From: Alphaproteobacteria bacterium
Lineage (GTDB): Bacteria > Pseudomonadota > Alphaproteobacteria > Geminicoccales > Geminicoccaceae
Assembly (NCBI GenBank): GCA_026990035.1
Contig: JALSIM010000041.1
Span: 124,001 to 188,000, forward strand
Reading direction: 5' to 3'
Length of the DNA: 64,000 nucleotides
The notes under the pieces are model-generated. The model saw only the letters and a program-made list of their open reading frames with translations. It was not told where the DNA came from and ran no database searches. Below are positions 9,286 through 20,555 of the stretch, one piece after another. The number at the start of each line of letters is the position of its first letter. The stretch's first letter is position 1. The position numbers were made by a program, and so were the translations under genes.

Positions 9286-9370
9286 CCCGCCCCTCCCACT
9301 TGGCAGGCGCCCTCATAGCCGTGTAGCATTCACGGTGACAAGCCGGGCCACGAAAAACCGACACGGAGCG

Positions 9371-9871
9371 ATGGCAGGTGCCGAACGCGACGCACCGTCC
9401 TTCCAAGCGGTGCTGTATCCCAATCCGCCCCTGAGCCGGACCGGGTTCTGGCTGTTCATGTCGGTCCTGGCCGCGGCGTCCTTGTGTGCGGCGGTGCCCT
9501 TCGCGCTGATGGGAGCCTGGCCGGTGGGCGCTTTCTTCGGCCTCGATCTGGCGCTGGTCTACATCGCCTTCCGGGTGGCCCGCCGAGCGGCCGCCCGTCG
9601 TGAACTGGTGCGCCTCGACGCCGAAGGGCTCCACGTCTGCAGGATCGAGCCCGACGGCCGCACCCGCTGCTGGCGTTTCGAGCCCTACTGGGTCCGGATC
9701 GAAATGGACGACCCGCCGGGCCCCGGAAGCCTGGTGACCCTCGCCTCGCACGGCCGGCGCCTGCGCATCGGCTCCTTCCTGACCCCGGAAGAACGGCTCG
9801 ATCTCGCCCGTGCCCTGCGCCAGGCCCTGCGGCGGCACCGCGAACTCCCGGCGCCCTGCGGCGCGGCCTGA
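9371..9871 (+). CDS. DUF2244 membrane protein
   Basis: Protein of about 166 residues with two hydrophobic segments (roughly residues 24-42 and 46-64) followed by a soluble beta-rich C-terminal half. That is the layout of the alphaproteobacterial DUF2244 family, whose function is unknown. ATG at 9371 was chosen. A GTG at 9335 is in frame, and a longer reading back to 9179 would run over the start of the divergent nth gene. The gene is often found near nth in relatives, and here the two starts are 85 bases apart. Confidence 0.75.
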   Translation: MAGAERDAPSFQAVLYPNPPLSRTGFWLFMSVLAAASLCAAVPFALMGAWPVGAFFGLDLALVYIAFRVARRAAARRELVRLDAEGLHVCRIEPDGRTRCWRFEPYWVRIEMDDPPGPGSLVTLASHGRRLRIGSFLTPEERLDLARALRQALRRHRELPAPCGAA

Positions 9872-9947
9872 AATCAGCGGCAGGACCGGTACCGCGAGCG
9901 TGTCCTGAACCACAGACGGATCGCCCGCCGGTTGCCAATCTCCTCGA

Positions 9948-9973
9948 ACCGGAGCCATCGCGGGAGCTCCGGT
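9948..9973 (+). terminator. Hairpin downstream of the DUF2244 gene
   Basis: An 8-bp perfect stem (9948-9955 with 9966-9973) and a 10-base loop are followed by GCCTTTC rather than a clean T-run. It could be a weak terminator. It also separates the DUF2244 gene from the AT-rich regulatory region that follows. Confidence 0.4.
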
Positions 9974-9986
9974 GCCTTTCTCGACA

Positions 9987-10031
9987 ACATACCGGGTTAT
10001 GTGCGTGAAGATCGTGACAATACCCGGGTAT
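9987..10031. promoter_or_regulatory. Pair of operator-like palindromes upstream of the DUF4332 gene
   Basis: Site 1 (9987-10002) has arms ACATA/TATGT. Site 2 (10020-10031) is the perfect palindrome ATACCCGGGTAT. The two share ATACC and GG-TAT elements, and their centres are 31 bases apart, about three helical turns. A further inverted pair, ACAATA/TATTGT, flanks site 2 (10017-10022 and 10035-10040). The region is AT-rich compared with its surroundings. It looks like a two-site repressor or activator region for the downstream gene. The regulator is unknown. Confidence 0.5.
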
Positions 10032-10156
10032 GAATATTGTGATGCGCGATCAACATTTACCGACGTTAACGATGATCGCGGTTGCGGGAGGACAATCTCT
10101 TGTCGATGCTCGGATACCGGAAGAAGAATTGTTATATTTCACCGACGTGTGAGAAG

Positions 10157-10618
10157 ATGAGCAACCTCGGCAGTCCTCGCGATCGACATTCGCGGGCGGA
10201 GATACGACAGGTCAGCCTGCCCCTGAGCAAGCTGCGAGGCGTGCCCAGCCGCGTGCGGGTGGTGCTCAAGCACCGCCGCATCACCAACTGCGAGCAGCTC
10301 CTGCGCGCCGCCGGTCGGGCCGATCTGCGCCGCCGCCTGGCCGCCGACACCGGCATCGATTCCGAGCTCCTGCAGGAGCTCGTCCAGCGCGCCGATCTCG
10401 CCCGCATCAAGGGCATCGGGGCGGTGTTCGGGATGATGCTGGAGGATCTCGGGGTGCGCGACATCCAGACCCTGGCCGAGGAGGATCCTGCGCTGCTGCA
10501 CGCCCGCCTCAAGGCCCTCAACACCCGCGAACGCCTCGCCCGCCGCGCCCCGACACCGGAGGAGGTGGCCGCCTGGGTGGCGGAAGCCCGTCGTCTCCCG
10601 ACCCTCGTCACCTACTGA
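10157..10618 (+). CDS. DUF4332 helix-hairpin-helix protein
   Basis: Small basic protein of about 153 residues. From about residue 25 it shows LSKLRGVPSRVRVVLKHRRITNCEQLL and later IKGIGAVFGMMLEDLGVRDIQTL, the repeated helix-hairpin-helix pattern of DUF4332 proteins, suggesting nucleic-acid binding. The start is uncertain. ATG 10157 has no good ribosome site. A strong GGGAGGA at 10086-10092 fits TTG 10100 (spacing 8) or ATG 10106 (spacing 14), which would add 17-19 residues encoded by atypical AT-rich codons. The 3' end overlaps dapB by 7 bases. The upstream region carries two palindromes, so the gene is probably regulated. Confidence 0.75.
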   Translation: MSNLGSPRDRHSRAEIRQVSLPLSKLRGVPSRVRVVLKHRRITNCEQLLRAAGRADLRRRLAADTGIDSELLQELVQRADLARIKGIGAVFGMMLEDLGVRDIQTLAEEDPALLHARLKALNTRERLARRAPTPEEVAAWVAEARRLPTLVTY

Positions 10619-11433
10619 TCGTCACCGCCGCCGGTCCCGAAGCCGAGCACCTCGGCCATCCCGTAGAGGCCGGGCGGGCGGCCGGCCAGCCAGCGGGCGG
10701 CACGAACGGCGCCACGCGCATAGATGCGCCGGTCGCCGGCCCGATGGGTGAGCTCGATCCGCTCGCCGCTGCCGGCGAAGACCACGGTATGATCGCCGAC
10801 CACGTCGCCGCCGCGCAGGACGGCGAAGCCGATGGCCCCCTCCGGCCGCGGCCCGGTCTGCCCCCAGCGGGTTTCGATCCGCTGCTCCTCGAAGGCGATG
10901 CCGCGCCCCCGGGCGGCGGCCCGGCCGAGGGCCAGGGCGGTGCCCGAAGGTGCGTCCACCTTGTGGCGATGGTGCATTTCCAGCACCTCGATGTCGAACC
11001 CGGCATCGAGCGCCCGCGCCACCTGCTCCACCAGAACCAGCAGAAGATTGACGCCCTGGCTCATGTTGGGCGCCCGGAGCACCGGGATCCGCCGGGCGAG
11101 ATCGGCGAGCTCCCGCTCCTGCGCCGGCGTCAGCCCGGTGGTGCCGATCACATGCGCACATCCCTTCGCGGCGCAGATCCGGGCATGTTCGATGGTCGCC
11201 TCGGGCGAGGAGAACTCGATGATCACCGCCGATCGCCCGGCGAGAGCCGCGAAATCCTCCTCGACCCGGAGGCCCATCGGGTCACCGCCGGCGAGTTCGC
11301 CGAGATCGCGCCCGATCGCCTCGTGACCGGGCCGCTCGACGCCGCCCGCGAGCTCGATCCCGGGTGTTTCCAGCACCTCACGCAGATTTGCGCGCCCCAT
11401 CCGTCCGGCGCAGCCGGCGATTCCGACCTTCAT
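10612..11433 (-). CDS. dapB: 4-hydroxy-tetrahydrodipicolinate reductase
   Basis: NAD(P)H-dependent reductase of the diaminopimelate/lysine pathway, 273 residues, the normal length. The Rossmann motif GIAGCAGRMGR is at the N-terminus, and EMHHRHKVDAPSGTA near residues 152-166 contains the catalytic His154 and Lys158. ATG 11433 follows GGGAGA at normal spacing. An in-frame extension upstream lacks family similarity. Its product feeds both lysA and murE, both present in this window. Convergent with the DUF4332 gene, with a 7-base overlap. Confidence 0.97.
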   Translation of the reverse strand: MKVGIAGCAGRMGRANLREVLETPGIELAGGVERPGHEAIGRDLGELAGGDPMGLRVEEDFAALAGRSAVIIEFSSPEATIEHARICAAKGCAHVIGTTGLTPAQERELADLARRIPVLRAPNMSQGVNLLLVLVEQVARALDAGFDIEVLEMHHRHKVDAPSGTALALGRAAARGRGIAFEEQRIETRWGQTGPRPEGAIGFAVLRGGDVVGDHTVVFAGSGERIELTHRAGDRRIYARGAVRAARWLAGRPPGLYGMAEVLGFGTGGGDDQ

Positions 11434-11576
11434 CGTCCCGTCTCCCGCTCCTGCGCCGCCGACAAAGCGCCGTCGGGCGGAACCTGTCAACCGGAGGGGC
11501 GCTCTTGATCGCCGACCGCTTCGGGCGCAGTTTCCGGGGTTGCACGGGTCCTCGGGACCGCGGTGGAGGAATGGCC

Positions 11577-12332
11577 ATGCACGAGAGGGAACGTCTGCTG
11601 AACGATCTGCGCGAGGAAATGCCCGTCGCCCTCGCCAGCTACGAGCTGCCCGCCGAGGGCGCCGGTCTGGTGATCGTCGACGAAGTCAACGGGTTCTGTA
11701 CGCCGGGCGCCGGCAATCTCGCCCCGCCGGCGCCCGATGCCCGCATCCAGGCCATGGTGGAGGAGACCGACCGGCTGGCGCGGGCGTTCCTCGAGCGGCG
11801 GCGGGCGGTGCTCGCCTTCCTCGACACCCACGAGCCGGACCGCCCCGAACCGCCCTATCCGCCGCACTGCATCCGCGGCACGGGCGAGGAGAACCTGGTC
11901 CCGGCCCTCGCCTGGCTCGAGGAGCATCCCGACGTCGTGCTGATCCGCAAGGATTGCATCAACGGCTTCGTCGGGGCCATCGAACCGGCGGTGGTCCGCG
12001 GCACCCACGGGGCCTTCGTCAATCGCCTGGTGGACTGGGTCAACCGCGAGCGCCTCGTCGGTCTGGTCACGGTCGGCATCTGCACCGACATCTGCGTCAT
12101 GGATCTCGTCCTCACCCTGCTCTCGGCCCGCAACCACGGCCTGATGCCGAGCCTTCGGGACATCGTCGTCTACGAGCCGGCCACGGCCACCTACGATCTG
12201 CCGCGCGAGAGCGCGGCCGAGCTCGGGCTTCCGGCCACCGCCGCCCATCCGCGCCCCCTCGCCCATCATTGCGGCCTCTACTTCATGGCCTCCCGGGGCG
12301 CGATCCTGGCCGAGCGTCTGGAAGGCGTCTGA
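11577..12332 (+). CDS. Nicotinamidase/isochorismatase-family hydrolase
   Basis: Cysteine hydrolase of 251 residues. The catalytic triad can be placed at Asp35 (VIVDEVNGFC), Lys125 (LIRKDCINGF) and Cys173 (ICTDICVMD). The form with extra N- and C-terminal segments resembles the plant NIC-type and related bacterial proteins more than the compact PncA. Two ATGs are available. The second (11577) has GGAGG seven bases upstream and is preferred. The stop is 17 bases from the start of the type III polyketide synthase gene, so the two are likely co-transcribed. Nicotinamide deamidation is the likely reaction, but another amide or ester substrate linked to the polyketide is possible. Confidence 0.82.
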   Translation: MHERERLLNDLREEMPVALASYELPAEGAGLVIVDEVNGFCTPGAGNLAPPAPDARIQAMVEETDRLARAFLERRRAVLAFLDTHEPDRPEPPYPPHCIRGTGEENLVPALAWLEEHPDVVLIRKDCINGFVGAIEPAVVRGTHGAFVNRLVDWVNRERLVGLVTVGICTDICVMDLVLTLLSARNHGLMPSLRDIVVYEPATATYDLPRESAAELGLPATAAHPRPLAHHCGLYFMASRGAILAERLEGV

Positions 12333-12349
12333 GAGCGGGGAGGAGGCCG

Positions 12350-13405
12350 GTGGGCGCCGCCGCGCCGGCGCGCCTCGCCGGCATCGAGGCGGCCTTTCCC
12401 GAACATCGCCTCGACCAGGCGGCGGCCCGGGAGGCGGCGGCCCGGCTGTTCGCCGGCCGCCTGCCCGGCCTCGAGCGGCTCCTCGCCGTCTACGATCACG
12501 CCGGCATCGCCAGCCGGCACTGCTGCATGCCCCTCGACTGGTATCTGGTGGGAGCCGGCTTCGCCGAGCGCAACCGCCTCTTCCTGCACCACGCCGAACG
12601 CCTGCTGGCCGACGCCACCCGACGTCTGCTGGGTCGTCTCGCCCTCGAGCCGGCGGCCGTCGACGCCGTCGTCTGCGTCACCTCCACCGGGATCGCCACC
12701 CCCAGCCTCGATGCCCGGCTCGCCGAAGGGTTGGGCCTTCGCCCGGACGTCGAACGGACGCCGCTGTTCGGGCTCGGCTGCGCCGGCGGCATCCTCGGGC
12801 TCGGCCGCGCCGCGACCCTCGCCCGGGCCCGTCCCGGAAGTCGCGTGCTGCTGCTGGTCACCGAGCTCTGCAGTCTCGCCCTGCGGCATGCGGACGTCAG
12901 CAAGGCCAATCTCGTCGCCTGCGCCCTGTTCGGGGATGCGGCCGTGGCGGCGCTGCTGTCGACCGAGGCCGGCGGGCCGGCGGTCATCGCGAGCGGCGAG
13001 CACCGCCTGCCGGACAGTCTCGACGTCATGGGCTGGCGCATCGAGGACGACGGGCTCGGCGTCCTCTTCTCTCCGACCATTCCGGAGATCGCCCGCCGTG
13101 CCGTTCGCCCGGCGGCTTCGGATTTCCTCGCCCGGCACGGGCTCGCCTTCGAGGAGATCGACGCCTTCGCCGTCCACCCCGGCGGCGCCAAGGTGTTGGA
13201 AGCCCTCGACGCGGCGTTCGCCTTGCCGCCCGAGGATCGCGCCCTCGCCGCCGCCGTGCTGCGGGACGCGGGCAACGTCTCGGCCGTCTCGGTGCTGCTC
13301 GTCCTGCAGCGCCTGATCGGGATCCGACCGTGGCGGCGGGCGCTGGCGCTGGCCCTCGGTCCCGGCTTCACCGCCGGCTTCGCGGTTCTGGAGCAGCTCC
13401 GGTGA
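12350..13405 (+). CDS. Type III polyketide synthase (chalcone-synthase family)
   Basis: Homodimeric iterative condensing enzyme of 351 residues. The catalytic triad is visible: Cys144 in LFGLGCAGG, His276 in FAVHPGG and Asn309 in RDAGNVSAVS. The N-terminal half carries TSTGIATPSLDARLAEGLGL, typical of bacterial alkylpyrone/alkylresorcinol synthases. GTG 12350 follows GGGGAGGAGG. The ICMT-type methyltransferase gene overlaps the stop by 4 bases, a pairing known from Bacillus bpsA-bpsB, which makes methylated alkylpyrones. A fatty-acyl starter with malonyl-CoA extension is therefore the best guess. The product is unknown. Confidence 0.92.
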   Translation: MGAAAPARLAGIEAAFPEHRLDQAAAREAAARLFAGRLPGLERLLAVYDHAGIASRHCCMPLDWYLVGAGFAERNRLFLHHAERLLADATRRLLGRLALEPAAVDAVVCVTSTGIATPSLDARLAEGLGLRPDVERTPLFGLGCAGGILGLGRAATLARARPGSRVLLLVTELCSLALRHADVSKANLVACALFGDAAVAALLSTEAGGPAVIASGEHRLPDSLDVMGWRIEDDGLGVLFSPTIPEIARRAVRPAASDFLARHGLAFEEIDAFAVHPGGAKVLEALDAAFALPPEDRALAAAVLRDAGNVSAVSVLLVLQRLIGIRPWRRALALALGPGFTAGFAVLEQLR

Positions 13406-13908
13406 GCATCCTCTGGGTGGTCCCGGCGATCCTCCTCCAGCGCCTGCTCGAGCTGTGGTACGCGGCCCGGAACGCACGCCGGCTGCGGGACCGCGGGGCG
13501 ATCGAACACGGCGCCGGCCACTATCCGCTGTTCGTCCTCCTGCACGGGACCTGGCTCGCGAGCCTGCTCCTGCTGGTGCCCTGGGACCGGGCCGGGGATC
13601 CGGTGCTGCTGCTCGCCTATCTGGCGCTGCAGCCGCTGCGCCTGTGGGTGATCCTGAGCCTGGGACCGTTCTGGACCACCCGCATTCTGGTGCTGCCCGG
13701 CGCGCGTCCGGTCCGGCGCGGCCTCTATCGCTGGTTGCGCCATCCCAACTACGCCATCGTCGCCCTCGAGATCCCGCTGCTGCCGCTGGCCTACGGCGCC
13801 GAGGGGGCGGCGCTGTTCTTCGGCGCTCTCAATCTGCTGCTGCTGGCCTGGCGGATCCGCATCGAGGACCACGCCCTCGCGCCGCTGCGACGGGCCGCGC
13901 TCAGGTGA
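13402..13908 (+). CDS. Isoprenylcysteine carboxyl methyltransferase (ICMT)-family membrane protein, BpsB-like
   Basis: Integral membrane methyltransferase of 168 residues with about four to five hydrophobic segments. The conserved C-terminal part has GLYRWLRHPNY, the SAM-binding RHPNY motif of the family, and a final RIRIEDHAL. The start is GTG 13402, overlapping the PKS stop (GTGA), so translation is coupled. In Bacillus subtilis the homologous partner O-methylates alkylpyrones made by the adjacent type III PKS. The same role is inferred here. The 3' end overlaps the convergent carbonic anhydrase gene by 8 bases. Confidence 0.85.
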   Translation: MSILWVVPAILLQRLLELWYAARNARRLRDRGAIEHGAGHYPLFVLLHGTWLASLLLLVPWDRAGDPVLLLAYLALQPLRLWVILSLGPFWTTRILVLPGARPVRRGLYRWLRHPNYAIVALEIPLLPLAYGAEGAALFFGALNLLLLAWRIRIEDHALAPLRRAALR

Positions 13909-14536
13909 TCCCCTCGCCCACCATGCGGTAGACGGCACCGATCTCTTCGGGGCGCCGGACCCGGTAGCCGAGATCCCGCAACAAGCCGTCGGCAATGGAA
14001 TAGACCCAGCCGTGGACCTCCAGCCGCCGTCCCCGCGCCCAGGCGTTCTGCACCACCGTGCTGCGGGCGACGTGCAGCGTCTGGTGCAGCACGTTGAGCT
14101 CCACGAGACGGTCCTCGCGGCGCCCGGGATCGGCGATCTCGGCGAGCTCGGCGCCGTGCTGATCGTAGACGTCCTTGATGTGGCGCAGCCAGTTGTCGAT
14201 CAGCCCGAGCTGGCGGTCGGCCATCGCCGCCCGCACCCCACCGCAGCCGTAGTGGCCGCAGACCACCACATGCTCGACCTGCAGGGCCTCGACCGCGAAC
14301 TGCAGCACCGAGAGCATGTTGATGTCCGTGTGGACGACGAGATTGGCGATGTTGCGGTGGACGAACACGGTCCCCGGATCGAGATCGAGTAGCTGGTTGG
14401 CGGGCACCCGGCTGTCGGCGCAGCCGATCCACAACAGCCGCGGCGCCTGCTGCCGGGCGAGCCGGGAAAAGAACTCGGGATCGCGGGCCCGCATCCGTTC
14501 GGCCCAGGCCCGGTTGCGGGCGAAGAGGTCGTCCAT
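13901..14536 (-). CDS. can: Beta-class carbonic anhydrase
   Basis: Zinc enzyme interconverting CO2 and bicarbonate, 211 residues as expected. Zinc ligands are Cys39, His95 and Cys98 (IGCADSR and CGHYGCGG), with the Asp41-Arg43 dyad. HRNIAN near residue 60 is also conserved. It lies downstream of acs on the same strand, separated by 105 bases that include a strong hairpin. It may be read from its own promoter or by partial read-through. Confidence 0.96.
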   Translation of the reverse strand: MDDLFARNRAWAERMRARDPEFFSRLARQQAPRLLWIGCADSRVPANQLLDLDPGTVFVHRNIANLVVHTDINMLSVLQFAVEALQVEHVVVCGHYGCGGVRAAMADRQLGLIDNWLRHIKDVYDQHGAELAEIADPGRREDRLVELNVLHQTLHVARSTVVQNAWARGRRLEVHGWVYSIADGLLRDLGYRVRRPEEIGAVYRMVGEGIT

Positions 14537-14578
14537 CGTGGAGGTTTCCGTGTCGTGGTCGTGGCGAGGGGACGGTGC

Positions 14579-14632
14579 CCACGGCCGGGATGGCAGGGGG
14601 ACCGGCGCCGCCCTTCCCGGCCCCGGCCGTGG
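14579..14632 (-). terminator. GC-rich 11-bp hairpin between acs and the carbonic anhydrase gene
   Basis: 14579-14589 and 14622-14632 are exact inverted repeats with a GC-rich 32-base loop that can fold further. No T-run follows. It may stall or partly terminate transcription after acs, or stabilise the acs mRNA. Confidence 0.4.
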
Positions 14633-14641
14633 AGGTACGGT

Positions 14642-16588
<1,947 letters not shown>

Positions 16589-16787
16589 GGCACCCTCCCA
16601 GACTGTCGATCGCATGCATCTCGCGGCCTCGCCGCCTGCATCTCACATCGCGCCACGGCTCCTCAAGCGATGCAAGACCTTTTGCCGCAATATCCCCCGC
16701 CGCCGCGACGCCGGCAAGCCACGGCTTTCCCCCGACCGTCCACAATGCTGTCCACAGAGGCGTGGCGCACGGCGAACGATCCCCAAC

Positions 16788-16810
16788 CTTACCAACAGCT
16801 TGTGGGTAAG
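16788..16810. promoter_or_regulatory. 23-bp dyad in the acs / DUF599 divergent region
   Basis: Arms CTTACC (16788-16793) and GGTAAG (16805-16810) enclose ACA/TGT pairs around a GCT centre. The right arm includes TGTGGGTAA (16801-16809), one base from a DnaA box, and two more TCCACA cores lie at 16736-16756. It may be a regulator operator controlling acs and/or the DUF599 gene. The rest of 16589-17015 shows no gene and no convincing promoter. Confidence 0.4.
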
Positions 16811-17015
16811 TGCCTGCGATCGAATGCGGTTTCGAGACTGCCGGGAAGCGTCCTCCTCCGACCGCTCCCACAACCCAAAGACGACAAAAAATCCTTCTCG
16901 TCAAGTACTGCGCGATACGGTCGGGCGCGGACTTGCCGCCGGGCCGCCGCAGCCGGCATACCGGCGTGGAAGCGACGGGCGGAGCCACCCGCGGCTCCGC
17001 GAAAGGTGACCGGCG

Positions 17016-17801
17016 ATGCCTCTCGATCCGACCGAATTCCTCACCGAACTGGGCCCCGCCAATCTGGTGGCACCCCTCTGGTTCTTTCTCTGCTGGATCG
17101 GCTACGCCCAGTACGCCGACCGCCGGCGGGCGCGGCGCAACACGCTGGCCGCCCGGGTCCACGAGTACCGCCTCGCCTGGATGCACCGGATGCTGGCGCG
17201 CGACAACCGCATCGTCGACATCGCCATCGTCCGTCTGCTGGTGCAGAACATCTCCTTCTTCGCCTCCGGGGCGGTGCTCATCGTCGGCGGGCTGGTGGCG
17301 ATCCTCGGCGCCGGCGAGAAGGCCATGCAGGTGATCCGTCACATTCCCTTCGCCCAGCCGGTGGCGCCGGTGGTCTGGGATCTCAAGGTGCTGCTCCTGG
17401 TGCTGGTCTTCGTTTACGCCTTCTTCAAGTTCACCTGGGCGCTGCGGCAGTTCAACTATCTCGCCGTCGTCCTCGGGGCGGCGCCGCGACCGGAGGTGCC
17501 GGGGGCGGGAGCCTTCGCCGATCGGGCCGCGGAAGTGGCGACCCGGGCCGGCGACCACTTCAACCGCGGCATGCGGGCCTATTATTTCGGTCTCGCCGCC
17601 CTCGGCTGGTTCGTCCACCCTCATCTCCTGATCCTGGCCAGCGCCTGGGTGGTTCTCGTCGTCTACCGACGCGAGTTCCGCTCGCACATGCTGGGGGTGC
17701 TGGGGAGGATCGGCGAACCGGTGATCCCGGTGGCGGGCGGGGCGACGGAGGGCGCTCAGGCGTCGCGGGAGAGCCCCTTCTCCTCGAGCGCCCGCAGATA
17801 G
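17016..17801 (+). CDS. DUF599 membrane protein
   Basis: Protein of 261 residues with four hydrophobic stretches (about residues 15-33, 70-100, 120-145 and 190-220) and the family features FFLCWIGYAQYADRRR and FFKFTWALRQFNYLAVVLGAAP. Function is unknown. The ribosome site AAGGTGA is six bases before ATG. The C-terminal 45 bases overlap the convergent DUF971 gene, so the last residues ([12 protein letters not shown]) are probably not conserved. Confidence 0.85.
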   Translation: MPLDPTEFLTELGPANLVAPLWFFLCWIGYAQYADRRRARRNTLAARVHEYRLAWMHRMLARDNRIVDIAIVRLLVQNISFFASGAVLIVGGLVAILGAGEKAMQVIRHIPFAQPVAPVVWDLKVLLLVLVFVYAFFKFTWALRQFNYLAVVLGAAPRPEVPGAGAFADRAAEVATRAGDHFNRGMRAYYFGLAALGWFVHPHLLILASAWVVLVVYRREFRSHMLGVLGRIGEPVIPVAGGATEGAQASRESPFSSSARR

Positions 17802-18127
17802 GCGGCCCAGATCTCGGCCTGGTCGCGGCCGAGCTCGTAGAGATAGGACCAGGAATAGATACCGGTGTCGTGGCCGTCGTCGAAGAGGATGCGAACGGCG
17901 TAGTTGCCGACCGGCTCCAGGGAGAGGATGCCCACCTGCCGCTTGCCCGGCACCGTCACCTTCTGTGCGGCACTGTGGCCCTGGACTTCGGCCGAGGGGC
18001 TTTCGACCCGCAGCAGCTCGGCCGGCAGGCTGAAGCTGGCGCCGTCGTCGAAATCGATCTCGATCCGCCGCTCGCCGCGATAGACACGGATCTCCTTCGG
18101 CCAGGGGGTGTAGCGGTCAGCGGTCAT
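17756..18127 (-). CDS. DUF971 (gamma-butyrobetaine hydroxylase-like N-terminal domain) protein
   Basis: Small soluble protein of 123 residues. The pattern [20 protein letters not shown] near the N-terminus and [26 protein letters not shown] in the middle identify the DUF971 domain. Such stand-alone proteins are linked to iron-sulfur or metal handling in some bacteria, but the role here is unproven. It is last in the cnoX/Lon-N/trm112-like operon and starts within the last 11 bases of the preceding gene. Confidence 0.88.
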   Translation of the reverse strand: MTADRYTPWPKEIRVYRGERRIEIDFDDGASFSLPAELLRVESPSAEVQGHSAAQKVTVPGKRQVGILSLEPVGNYAVRILFDDGHDTGIYSWSYLYELGRDQAEIWAAYLRALEEKGLSRDA

Positions 18128-18362
18128 CCTCGTCCCTCTCCGCCCGCAGCTCCGGCGGAATCGCCTCGTCCTCGCGCAGCCGGCGGGCCTCGTCCACGAG
18201 CATCACGGGGATGCCGTCGCGGATCGGATAGGCGAGTCCGGCCTGGTCGCTCACGAGCTCGTTGCGCAGCCGGTCGTAGCGCAGCGGCCCCTTGGTCAGC
18301 GGACAGACCAGGAGCTCCAGAAGGCGCGGGTCGATGGGCGGCTCGTTTCCGGTCTCGGTCAT
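18117..18362 (-). CDS. Trm112-family small protein
   Basis: 81 residues with the motif [20 protein letters not shown] and [12 protein letters not shown], typical of bacterial Trm112/YcaR-like proteins. Only one of the usual zinc-type cysteines is present. ATG 18362 has GGGGAT about 7 bases upstream. It ends inside the start of the DUF971 gene. In other organisms Trm112 activates methyltransferases. The bacterial partner is unknown. Confidence 0.88.
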   Translation of the reverse strand: MTETGNEPPIDPRLLELLVCPLTKGPLRYDRLRNELVSDQAGLAYPIRDGIPVMLVDEARRLREDEAIPPELRAERDEDDR

Positions 18363-18385
18363 CGCGGCGATCCCCGTCTCGATGC

Positions 18386-19029
18386 TCAGTGCGGCGGCCC
18401 GTCCCCGGGCTGCCCGGCGAGCGCCATCTCCAGGAGGGTGATCAGCAGCTCGGCCTGATCCGCGAGCCCCCGGGCCTCGAGGAAGGCCTGCTTTTCGTCG
18501 GGCGCGAACGGCAGCACCATGGCCAGGGTCGTGATCAGCGCCGGCAGCGGAGCGGCCTCCAGCCCCGACCAGCGGGCCTCGATCCCGAGGGTCTCGAGAT
18601 AGGTGCGGAGGCGCGGCATCAGGCGTGCCCGCACCCCGTCGAGGGGTTCGGCGGGGGCGAGATCGTGCCGCCAGCGGGCGAAATCGGCCCGCACCTGGCG
18701 GTAGGGGGTGGTCGTCGGCAGCTCTTCGAGGACATCGAAGCGGCACATGCCGGTGAGGGTGATGGCGTAGCGTCCGTCCTCCTGCTCCTCGAGCCGGGTG
18801 ATCCGCCCGAGGCAACCGGTGCGGTAGAGTTCCGGCATCTCCTCCCGTTCCTCGTGGGGCCGCGGCTGAACCATGCCGATCACCTCCGCGGTGCGCATCG
18901 CATCGCGCACCATGACGAGATAGCGCGGCTCGAAGATCCGGAGCGGCAGGTTGCCGCCTGGCAGCAGCAGGGCGCCGCGCAGCGGAAAGACCGGAAAATG
19001 ATCGGGCAGGGTCTCGCCGGCGACCGACA

Positions 19030-19030
<1 letters not shown>
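18386..19030 (-). CDS. LON peptidase substrate-binding (N-terminal) domain protein
   Basis: 214 residues made only of the Lon N-terminal domain: [26 protein letters not shown] at the start and [23 protein letters not shown] in the middle. No AAA or protease domain follows. Likely a chaperone or adaptor-like protein. Its ATG shares one base with the TGA of the cnoX gene (TGATG), so translation is coupled. Confidence 0.93.
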
Positions 19031-19941
<911 letters not shown>

Positions 19942-20140
19942 CGCGCGGCATTCCTCGACCAAGTGGAAGCGGCCGGTGAAGGGCCGGCCGCTCTGTCCTG
20001 TCGTCCGCTAAGATGGCCAGTCCGGAGCGCCGTTACAAGCCTCGCGGTGACCGACCGGGGGCCAGCCGACGCTCTTGCCAACCCCCTGGGGATCGCCTAG
20101 ATACGGGCGGCGTCCGGCCGGCCCGCCCGGCGGGGCCCGC

Positions 20141-20215
<75 letters not shown>

Positions 20216-20555
20216 ACGGAATCGAATGAAATCAAGGGCCTCGAGGCCAGGCGGGAAACCACGGCGAAGGTCTCCCGCCCCCCACAACTCCGCGACCGCA
20301 CATGGCGACGGGGCCGGAGATCCGGATCCGCGTACCGGCCGAGCCCGCTGCGATCGAGGCCAGCGGAGCCCGCATCGCCCGAAACCGGACGGAGAGGGTG
20401 GGATCCACGGGATCCGCCCGGAGCGAGGAGCGCGGTGGCCGACGCGGCCGAGCCGGTCGCTGCATGCGCGGATGCGCAGTCCGTACCCAACCTCGGGCTC
20501 GCCACCCAGCGTGAGTCCGTATCGGCTTCATCATGTGCATGCGTATAAAATTTTA

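Noticed and set aside
16736-16809. Replication origin in the acs upstream region
   Set aside because: The DnaA-like boxes are imperfect and there is no AT-rich unwinding element.
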